Below are positions 48,801 to 60,800 of a stretch of DNA of 64,000 bases, piece by piece. Position 1 is the first letter of the stretch. Each line of letters starts with the position of its first letter. The stretch covers positions 14,260,001 to 14,324,000 of the forward strand of contig NC_059507.1 in the NCBI RefSeq assembly GCF_914767665.1. Reading direction: 5' to 3'. Source of the stretch: Harmonia axyridis. Its lineage: Eukaryota; Arthropoda; Insecta; Coleoptera; Coccinellidae. Under the pieces are notes generated by a model that was not told the origin of the DNA, searched no databases, and saw nothing but the letters and a program-made list of their open reading frames with translations. The position numbers and the translations under genes are program-made.

Positions 48801-51800
48801 TCAACATTCCCTGCAATAAAAATCTCCAAGGACATAACAAAGACAAATTTTCCTACAGATAAGGTATTGAAAAGTTTGAAGAACATTGGAGGTGACTGTA
48901 TTGATGAATAAAATCGAATTCTGAAGGAAAAATGTGTTTTTCTGCCTGTATATTATTTATTTGGTGGAATAGATACTAATTTTTCAATTATTTTACTTCT
49001 GTTAGGATCTCCTTCCGTTCGACAATAATAAATTATTTGGAACATTGCTAGGATGCCAACATGTTAATAAACCCATTCAAATTTAATCATATAATGATAG
49101 CAACACGATTCGGTGTCGTGGTATATTGTTTTAAATTAAAGATTGTTCAATTCTAATTACCCATTATTGAGATAATTGAAAGAAAAACAAATGAATCTTA
49201 TCCATCACTATAAAAAATTTATATTTCTCATAAATTGGATCTCAGTTAGTTCAAGATTGTTCCGGGGTTTAATACTATACGTTTTATTTCCTGAGCTTTT
49301 CTGACTACTCATTTCTTTTAAATAGAACGAGCTTCGATGTTGAGAAGCAAGGCGCACACAATTTTTGTTTAACAGCATATTTTTTCGAATATTGATGAAA
49401 TATTTTATTATTATTAATAAATGAAAAGAATAGGGGTTTCCACACATAAACTCAAAATTACATAATGAAATGGAATTCATAAACTACTAAGTTCTTATAA
49501 ATAATGAAGAAACCCGCACATAATAACAGTTGCTAAGAGTTGATAAAGACGATTCTGGTCTCCAATGAACTGGTCGAGTCGGTTTTTGAAGGAATTCAGT
49601 GAATTTGCACCAACAACACTATGTGGCAACCCATTCTATCTGCCGCAAACTCTGTTGGAAAGAAAGTTTTGACGCCGTATCAAAGAAAATTTGGTACTGA
49701 AAAGAAGTTTAGAGAAAATGATCAATATTCTCAAATTCATTTATTCCTATTGTTTACCTGTTGGAACAAAACAAGCATTCCAGAATGAATTCATTATTAT
49801 TTATAATTCCAGATTATAATGAAAATTAACCATAGTTAAAAATTGCGTAGATAATAGTTTATGATTTTCCTTTTGGAAAACATTTCAACTACAATGATTC
49901 TCCGATAAAGAGCGTCATCTAACACCAAGAAAATTATTCAATCTCTTGAGGACAGAACCTGTAATCGCTAGACTAATTGCAGCACACCATATCCAGGAAA
50001 TGGAAAAATATTCTCAAGCAAAATTGGTCGATTTAACAGACAGGCCTTTGTTGCAAACTGTTCCGAATATGGCACAAGAAAATAAATATCTTCCAAGGAG
50101 AAAGATGGAAGGTATTTCTTAACAGGAATCGAAATAAGAAAAAACTTACCGTATAACGAATTTTTTTTCCATTGAAATCCTGTTTTTCAAGTTTTTTCGA
50201 CCACCAAAATTTTTCGAATAATAATTCGTGACAGGTGTAAGTCGGCGGGCAGACAAAACTGGAATTGACTGACCAAATGAGCGTCGTTAGATGGCGGTAA
50301 AAGTTTCTGAACGCCGAGAATTGAGTGTGCCGAATAGGGAACAGAATGCGTTTATAATTTTGAACCAATTCATCTGTTAGAAAAAATGTTGAAAAGGCCA
50401 TGTTCCAAATTTGGAACAGTACATGGTGAGAGTTCAACCGCAACATTCGAGATCCAAGCCTATACTGAAAATTTCAAGTTTCTATGTTGTTCCGTTCGAT
50501 AGTTATCGTGACAAAATGATCAAACTGTTCGGGAAACGACCACTCAAAACACACAAACAGCAAAAACTAAATAATGTTGACAATTTTTGCAATATGATTT
50601 TTTTTCCATTTCTTATGAATTAATTGTTTCAAACCCAGAACCAGCCAAAAAATAATAAATGCTCGCGTGAGTACTCATTAAATTTAATAACACGGCAAGC
50701 AGTTACCTATAATTGAGCTATTAAAAGAGGCGTTAGTGATAATTTTTTCAGGTAAATCGAACATTAATCTGTTTGGAAATTTCAATATCTTTCAACTGAG
50801 GTATGTGCTGAAATAAATGATTTAGCTATATTTCCGGTTTTCTGATATTATAAGTTTGAATTAAGCAAAGGAAAATCAAAATTTATTATGCAAGAAAAAG
50901 AATGCAAGAGTATCCTGTTATTCATACTACTCTAGGCCTATCCGATCATTAAGGAACATTTTCTGACACTGAATTAGCCGTCCAAATTATTTTTTGTTGT
51001 TTGTCAAAAGCAAACTTTGCAATTCTTACCTGTTCACCTTCTGGAAAAATCTAAAAATTTATAGAAAAAATGCCATCCGAATTCTAATCCCATAAAATTT
51101 TATGGCTGATTCCTTATAATTTGTTTCGATAATAAGTTGTTATGCCGTGTAATATAATTCATACCAAAAAAAAAACTGGATAAATTAGAGAGTACGAATT
51201 TTGAGAAAACATTATCTGATTGATAAAATATAATCAACAAATGCAGTTTGAAACTTTGATCTGTGTTCCCTCTATTTATAAATTTTGAGTCATTACCATA
51301 ATATCAATGTTACGCTAAAATTACGTTGAGATCAATATCTTCAACTTCAGACATTCAGTTTCATCACATCTCTATTACACGATTTCAATTTATGATTTAA
51401 TGTAGAACAGTTTTTCGATCCTGATGCGTAACGACTGATGATTACTTAAAAAAAAATTGTTTTGCCGTTTGTAATAAATAAATAAAACAATAAAATGTCA
51501 ATAAGTCCATTGATTCGAATGGCTTGCCCTCAGCCCAGTTTTTATTCCTGTCGACTAACCTGGTCTAGTGAGAAGTCTTCATTTCTTTGTTGAGTAATGT
51601 TGTGCCTAAAATGAATAGTTTTCAAAATGCTTCCTATTTCAAGTTTCGTACGGGGACTGGCAGTATACTTTCTCTTATTATTATTATTATTTGAACTTAT
51701 TTTATTATTCTCTTAGTATCAGTTAAAGATAAGCTAAATCAATAAAATCATCAAAATATTATAGGAAAAAATCGTTTTAAAAAAATTAAATTGAAATCAT

Positions 51801-54800
51801 GTGAACAAACAGAAACATAGTCTGAATTATCTCAAGGAGTTCGAACTGACAAAATTTCAGTTTGATCGGATCGGTATCTTTTTTTCCAATTATTGAGAAA
51901 ACAAAATTTCAATTGGGCATACCTCTCCGGAATCATTTAATGGCCTTTGTCCATTAACAAGATACCTATTCGGACTCTGAACCTACCTTGAATATCTCAA
52001 GTCTCCCATCTTAAACCTTTTTTTTCTGTACAAAGAAAACAAGATGGAAAGAATTTATTTTGACTTCGAATTCACCATTAAGACACGACCCCAATTATTC
52101 AAGCTCATAATCTTCTTAAAATTAAAAAATTACAGACATTTGGTCGAATGATAGCTCACTGTGTCTGACCGAAATAACTGAATATGTCAATGAGTGCAAA
52201 TGTCCTCAAACAAATCTATATTTTTTGTGAACTTTGAACTACGAACTAAATCTACCGTACTTGAACTGCCCAATCTGACATTGGCAGTCGGACATATTAA
52301 TGCAGTATGTACTCAATCATATATTTATTTTTAGGTCATTTTCAGTGTTATCTAAATGATATTCATCCATAAAAAAATTCACAGAACTAATAGATCAATG
52401 TTCTCGGATCAGGATCAATATTGATACCACGTCAAAGCTGAAAGCCATACTTTGAACTTTGCACTTACTTCTCTTTTGCGGTCAGGCCGATTGCCTTTTA
52501 CTGCTCCATCTTAGTGTTATTCACTTCCGGTAGCGTATTATGTCCTGCTCTAGCAGTTGGCTACATGCCAGGAAAAAGTATAAGGCAAAATACGCACCTC
52601 CTCAAGAAGTGTCATCTTTGGTCTCTTTGGGGCTTTTTCATCATAGTCAAGCCTTCTTTAGATATAAAGGGTTTTACGCAATTTTTTGCTGAGTTGAAAA
52701 TCTTCACACTTAGTTCTGATATGTGGTCGACTTGGAATAGTATTTGTAGGTCTTCCATGTATCCATTCGGTGAACTCCGAAAATTGCTTGAACAAAAAGT
52801 CCTCCATGTGGTATACAGATGGATCAAAATCACAAAAGAGGCACATGTATTGGAGTATATCGGCCTTAAACGAGGATTTCTGGATACCTGGGCAGTGAGC
52901 CCAAGACATTTTCTGTCTATACTTGCGCCCATGTGTGTCTCAAAAGAAACATCAAAAGAGCGCGTATTAACTTCACTTACGGATAGCCAGGCTACGCTGA
53001 GATCCTTGGAATCATATAGCCAGGGGTCTCTACTGACATGTGAGTGCCGTAATACCATAAGTCGCAATACCAGAGTCGCAACGACCCTGTTACAGTGAAT
53101 AATAATCCATTCGGTGCTGACAAACCATGGTGCTTTTATTGCTCATCTAAGCATTGACATGAAGTCTCTGTATATGAGTCTTTGCAGCGTATGCCCAAGC
53201 CGGCATGCGTAAGTTGTGACCGACCAAATGATGGACTTGTAGAGAAGAAGTTTGTTGAAAAGAGATATTTTGCTGCTTTTCCGAAGCTGCGGTTGTAACC
53301 AAACCGCTGTTGTATTTCCCTTCGTAACATCTGGTAAGACGTGTTGTTTCCAAGTTAGCTTTTTGTCAAGCATCACTCACAGATACTTCACTTCTTTCGG
53401 TTGAAGAAAGCATCCTCGCTCATCTGATGGTTCCCTTTTAATCTCCATCGAGCAAATCATGATTGTAGTCTTGAGATGGTTTATTTCAGGTACTTGGTTT
53501 GCATTTTAAGATAAGGAATTGGCAAGGATGAAGGTATCGTCAACATAATGTACCATGCAGGTATTCCCAATTTTCAGAATGTCGGATACATATAATGTAA
53601 ACAATAACGGAGACAGCAGAGATCCTTGTGGGACTCCAGTTGAAAGTGCCTTCTGTAAAGACAGTACTCCGTCAACTTTGGCAGTAAACTTGCTAGAGCA
53701 CAGGCTACAACTTGAACCATGGAGATTGGAAATCAGGCCACTATCAATTTGTGCATAACAGTCCTTTGTGTCATACCTTCACCGTCATACCAAATTGAAG
53801 GTCCTGTTTCAAAAACTTTCTATTAAATACAAAAATTGAATTTTGAATTAAAGTACCAAAAATAAAGAAATATCTACAAATGGAAAAATAAAAGGAAAAA
53901 AATGGAAGATGTTACAAAAGATCAATGAAAAATTCAAAATTCAATATCTACCTAAAAATACCTAACATCCATACCATTATAATGAATCCGAACATGTTTG
54001 TGACCTTCCCAGGCCAAAACGGCTCATCCGATGAACCTGAAATTTTGCACACATCCATGGGAGGAGATATGGTTAATCATTCAAAGGGTTGTTGCTATGC
54101 GATAATTGAGGTACCTGCTTCATTTGTACCTAAAGATCTGTCCGTATTTCTCCATTTCAAAGAACCCGAAACAATATACCTACATACTTATAGGCTCATA
54201 AAAGAATCTTTGTCTTATTTTACTTTTGTTTTTTTCAAAGTTTCCCTTCCGAGGAAATGAATGGTTGTGCTGAAAGTGGAATAAGAGATAAAGTAAGAAA
54301 ATGATTTGCGATGACAATCAATCAGAAATGAATACCTACTTGAATTTGATTGTAATTTGTTATTATTTCTCTTTATCAATTAATTTTTTTTTTATTTTCT
54401 TTTGAATGCAGGTAGATACTAACTGAATTTAGATAAAATAATCCATTAAAGTCTTTGAGTTGATCTCACTCAAATTTCTCATCGTGATAAATAGTAGAAG
54501 ATTTAGTTAAATTCAATATAATTCAAAGAAATTCAATTTGAAACGAGGTAGCCCAAATTTTTTTCATTCAGTTCTATCTTTCCTTCCTTATTTTGAATAG
54601 TTTGGTTCAAATTTTCACTCTGGATGAAGTTTATAAAGAAATACCAGACATAATGAATCTTCCTTCTCTAGGTCATATCAAGCACAAAAAACTCCAAGTG
54701 AAGACGACAATGTATGAAGAATGTCAAAATAGGAGATTAAGGCGTAATCAATGTTCTCAAAATCGTCTTAACTAGATAACCTTCTAGACAAAAAAATATA

Positions 54801-57800
54801 AAAAACCAACAAGCAACTCTCGACAATTAAGTTCTGATTAGGGAATGTGTAAGATACCTACACCAATCACATTTAAGAAGGAATTTGGTCCAGCTTGTTA
54901 TGATAATTTCCAAAATCGATTTGAATTCTTTTAGTTATCTATAACCTGTTCTAGTTTAAACAGGTCCAATGTTCATCTGAAGTGAAATTATTTTTGATAT
55001 GTTAAGGGATCAAATTCACCGTCTAACTATAGTTAACAGTGTGGTTCCATCATTGATATTATTTAAAATACCTGCCAAATATTTAGCCGAACAATTATAA
55101 GACACGAACGTTTTCTGAATCTGCAGCCTGAGTAGATGAATTGAATGGAAAAATCTAGATAGGATTCAGATAACAACGTTTTTTTAACGAGAAAGTATAT
55201 CTAGCCGGTCTTTTCAACCAGACGCTTGTCTATCTAATTGACGTCAATTAATTGGTTATGTGACGCAATTAAAAGTATTGGACCAATGAAAAAATAAGGA
55301 TGCTCATATAATTTAATGCGATGTTTTTCGGATTGAGATTTATATCCATTTTATGCAGCAAACCTCAAAATTACCTGTGGGAATGCTCGTTCAATTTTTC
55401 ATTGTGTCATATTTCATATCGACGATCTAACTACAAGTTTTATAAGACCAACATCGATCTATCAAATCTCTAATTTCAGGATAAATTTCATGGTCGATCC
55501 AAATATGAACCGGAATTGAACACAAATGATTCAATTATAACAGTAAGAATAAAATCTTTGTCAAATCCGTAATGAGTCTGTCTTATATTCTAACTTACAA
55601 AAATAAAATTTTGTATTTCCGAAGATGGAAGGAAAATGAGATAAATAGTAAGTAGTAGTAAGTAAAAGCTGTTTACAATAACAAAATTTTGGAGTTAAAC
55701 GTATTTTATTGGATTATCTTCTGGAATCGATGATGCATTGTTACTTTTGAACAGCGGTTACCAAGCAAAGCTTTCTCAGGAACAAATGTTCACACAAAAT
55801 AGTGAATTCACTGTCTTCACTCTTCTGATATCTTCAACTCCACCGCTTTCTCAAGCAACTTTAATTTACGATCACTCGAAACCATTTCATCGACTTTCTT
55901 CATGCTTTCTGAAGCAACTGCCGAATTCGAGCGACAACGTTTAAAATCAGCATAAGATCTTTCAACCTTGTTGTCGACAGAGCAGAGACTGCATGAAACT
56001 TATCAAGCCTTTTATTTGCTTTCACAGTTTATTTTTCCACAAAAAGACAGTGTTTTATCCATATTAAGCCAATTGAGAAGTCCAACTGGCAAGGTTATGG
56101 CATCATTATTCTGGGATGCATAGGGTATAAAATTTATTGATTATCTCCAAAAGGGCCAGACCATCAACAGCGATTATTATATAGCGTTATTGGATCGTTT
56201 AAAGAAAGAAATCGTTAAAAAACGGCCCCATTTGAAGAAAAAAAAGGTGCTGTTTCATCAAGACAATGCGTCGTGTCACAAATCAATGAAAACAATGGCA
56301 AAACTGCATGAATTGGGCTTCGAATTGCTTCTGCATCCACCGTCTTCGCCAGATCTGGCCCTCAGCTACTTTTCTCTGTTCTCAGACCTAAATGAATGCT
56401 CACTGGAAAGACATTTAGCGCAATGAAGAAGTAATCGCCGAAACTGAGGCCTATTTTGAAGCAAAAGACAAATCGTACTACAAAAATGGTATCGAATAGT
56501 TGGAAGATCGCTATAATCGCTGTATCGCCCTCGAAGGCAACTATGTTGAATAATAAAATCGAATTTTGCCAAAAAAAATGTGTTTTACTATGGTAGACCG
56601 GGGATTTTTCAATTGGCCTATTACATGAAACTTTTTTCCTATTTTTCAAAAAACAACCAATGTAGCTTCACCTAACCTTCAATATCTACATCCAGACTCG
56701 ATTCTTCGAAATTTTGATGAGCCTCTTTTGAATCTTTTGAAAATATAGCACTTATGGTGTCATCTAAGTGCTATACCCAGGACTCATATGTGAAGTGGTA
56801 TACATACACACTTTCTAATTAATTTTTAACTTCATAGTACATGTATTTACCTCATGAGAATTGAAACTCGTGCAACTATCGTCACTTTGAATTATGGCAT
56901 TCTATTAATCGAATCATTATCGATTTGCGCACACTTCCATGAAAATATATCCGTAGAGCCATAAATTAAGAGATACTTCGTGATAAGAAATAACCATTTC
57001 TAGGTATAATTCAATAATGATATCTATATACATACTTTACAGACAAGTATGCATTCGTATTAAAAAAAGACAGTAGAAAATAAACAAACAAATAATCCAT
57101 TCATTCGCGAATTGAAATTATATGTCATTCAACGATAATGATTTCGGAATTTATTTGAGATCATAGATTTTTTTTTTTATTTTCCACTGATTTTGATTTA
57201 TTTTTTTCAATAAAAAACGTTTGGAATCGGTCACGGAAAAAAATTATCAACCCTTGAAATTTTTTCACTCTACGTTTTCGAATGTGTAGAATCAAAAACC
57301 CGAATAAAAAAATCCATCCGTCCACTGTCCAGAGTTTTTCTTAGAAAGTTCTCTTCATATATAATATTGTATAGACATTGGTTGTTTTACCGTTTTGAAA
57401 CTCCCAACTGACGAACACTTACACAATCCATGATTTTTTAAGGCAGAAAGTCAAGGAATCAAATTAAAAAAAAATTTTTCTCGGATCTTAGCGCCATATA
57501 CTCAATCATTAAATTATACTCAATAAAATATTTTCTCACCAAAGTCCCAGCACTATAAGTTCTAAGTTATGAATTTTTATTTTATTTTAAATGAGATTGA
57601 ATGATCTTGCCGCTACCTACTTATTAATTTTTCCTTTTTTATATGTTGAGATATTTTGCGTTAAAAGAGGAATAATTAGCCATAGTGTAAAATGTGCTGT
57701 GTTGTTTAAATACGAGCAGTACCTAAATCGACTCTCATTAAAGTCAAGAGTAGAGTTGAGATAAAGTCTGGATTTTTTATAACTTGAAACACTCAATTCG

Positions 57801-60800
57801 CTCAGAGATCTGAACGAATTTGATATTTGTAGTCAAATATACAAATACAAAATAAATAACATTTAATTTAATTCAATGCAGATTTAAAACTAAATTTTAT
57901 ACGTTTTCTTCCAGAGAAGCAGAAGGGACCATAAGAAGCAGAAGGGCATCCTGTAGTGGAAAAGGAGTGAAAAAATATGCCAAACATTCTTGTTACATCC
58001 TACAGGACAACAGTTTAGACCCTCTTTTCACAGTGGAAGAGACCATGAATTTCGCTGCAGATCTCAAGTTGAGCCGTGATGTCTCGAAGCAAAATAAACA
58101 GCAAATTGTGAGTGCATTGACATTTTCTATATTAAAAGTTTCGCATGAAACTGGTTTCAATGATATGTCAATATGGTAAAGTGAACCATATTCACTCAAT
58201 TACAGACTGACAATAAAACCATTATACCTACATTAATGAATATAAAATAATTTTAGAACTCTAATAAATGAATATACTGAATGAAACACACATTGGTAGA
58301 TAAGTTGATGTATCTAAAAAAAAAGAGCTGATAGAGAAAAACGGATTTCATGTACAGATTTAGCTTCCCAAATATAGTTGGAATCAGCTCTAAAATCCCA
58401 AACATCAAAAACATATTTTTGTTGTTGTTGTCCTGTATAATTTTTCTTGGTCTTAGCTCTGTTTCTAATCCCTCCAAATTACCATTAAGCAACTTTTCAT
58501 TTTGTTTGTCATGTTTCAGGTGTATGGTATTCTAGAAGCTCTAAAACTGCTACCTTGCCGAAACACAAGGTGTAGCATGATTTCCGGTGGTCAGCAGAAG
58601 AGGCTTTGTGTAGCCTTAGAACTTATAGGAAATCCATCCATTATGTTCCTAGACGAGCCTACAACGTGAGTAAATTAATCGTGTAGAAAGGGTTAGTGTT
58701 AATCATTTCTGTAATTATGATGAATACGTTCAAAAACTGCTTTAGTAGATATTAACTGAAATTGTTTCCAGGGGATTGGATAGTGCTTCTTCTCATCAGG
58801 TGATATCTATGTTGAAGTCACTGGCAGAGCAAGGCAGAAACATAGTCTGCACTATTCATCAGCCAAGCGCAGCTTTATTCGAATTATTCGATTTCATTTA
58901 TGTGGTGGCAGATGGTCGGTGTATTTATCAAGGTTCCAGTAGGAACGTAGTTTCTTATTTGGCCTCATTTGGTCTCAATTGTCCAAAATATCATAATCCA
59001 GCTGATTATCGTGAGTATTAGATTTGATTGCGAATTTATTAGTATTTATTTGAAATGTCGAACATTCAAAAATGTTCACTATGAAGGCATAGTTTTTTAG
59101 AGGTTTTATAATATATAGAGTATTCCTAAATTGAAGGTACAAAAAAAAAATTAGATATTCCTTGGTTAATTTTAAGGAAAAAGTCCTATGAACATGGGCC
59201 CGCAAACGATTTTTTTTTCGAGATGGATGTTTTTTATAGTCTCACGTAGATATGATTAACGAAACTGACATGCTCAGGAGCCTGGGCTATAACTTCGTGA
59301 ATATCCAGAACAGACTCTCCCATGTGAGTGGTTCTTAGGCATTCAGCCTCGCAGATTTGCACACTATGTGTTCGGCTGTTTCTACGTCCTTTCCACAAAG
59401 CCTGCAGAAGGCAGATCTCATGTGCTGACTTACCCATATCGTACAAAAGATATTTGCACCGACAATGTCCTGTCAGCAGTCCCACAACAACACGAAGCTC
59501 AACTCGTGGTAGCTTCAGGAGTTTCCTAGTATAGATCGGCGAAAGAAACACAAATTTTTTTGCCTGAGCAAGACCCGGAGTGTTTCTCCAGAGGGTTTTT
59601 TTATTGTTCTACTCCCATTGCTGGAGCACTGCCTTATGTTGGTCTTTTCCAAGCCCAAAGAAGGGCTCAGAACCAACAGGTGTTAACCTGCCCTTTTTGC
59701 AAGTTAATCGTCTTTTTCGTTTCCTTCAATACCACAATGCCTCGGTACCCATAGTAGAGTTACTTTATTCCCTTTGGTCAGTTGTTTTATGGTATAGGGA
59801 AAAAAGATGTTAAAAACCCTAATATCACCAAAATCCAGATTTTGAACCAAACATGGTCTTGAACTAAGCAATCAGATTCATTGAAAGAGTGTTAAAAAGA
59901 TGTTAAAAACCCTAATATCACCAAAATCCAGATTTTGAACCAAACATGGTCTTGAACTGAGCAATCAGATTCATTGAAAGAGTGTTATTCAACAAATTTA
60001 ATGACAAAATCTGTCAATAGGTAGGTTAAAGGCTATACATTCATATCACAATAATAAAAATAATATTATTCTTTCATAGCCAACATTTCTTAAAATCCTT
60101 GTCAATATGAAAACTGCATTGTTGATTACACATAAAATTCGTTAGTAAAGTTTGCCTACTGTTATTACTCTGTATATTGCTCGTAAATCATTGGAGAAAA
60201 TACCTGCCAATGACCTTTATTATGTCAAGTGTGAAAATCAAAGCAATTACGTAGAATGTAGCGGCATATAGATATCCATAAAATAAATTCACGTGTGTTT
60301 TTTTTTTCGATGGTAAACAGTAACATGAATACTTTGATCATGAATATTGACAACGGAAAATATTCCGCAACCATTCAAGGTTTAACTAATAAACGGTGTT
60401 TTTATCGATATATCAATTTCAGATCAATAAACTTCAAATGGGAATTGCGTCAATGTAACAAAAAAAAAACCTTCTGATCTAATCACAAAATAGGTACCTA
60501 CTATCAATTGAATATGTATGAGTAACAGTTGTTGAACACTACGATACCTCTTTTGTAAAGGCTTCACAGTGGGTTTTTTGTCGTACAAATTGAAAAAATT
60601 ATATTTTTTTGTAATACCGCCAATTAGCTTCAAAATACTTGTCAATGACCTTAATTATATCAAGTGTGAAAAGCAAAAGCACTGACTAAGAATATAGCGG
60701 AAATTGTCCATAAAATAATTCCACGTGCGATTTTTTTTCGATGGTAGGTAAACAGTAACATGAATACACTTATTTTGATCATGAATTGAGAAGGGAAAAT

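Larger units (their letters stand above)
45776..57914 (+). other. ABCG intron 2 (12.1 kb)
   Basis: Opens GTATGT and closes TTCTTCCAG. Contents with supported identity are listed separately. Unassigned blocks include 46740-48880, 49700-50429, 50541-52511, 54261-55816 and 56624-57914. Confidence 0.85.
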
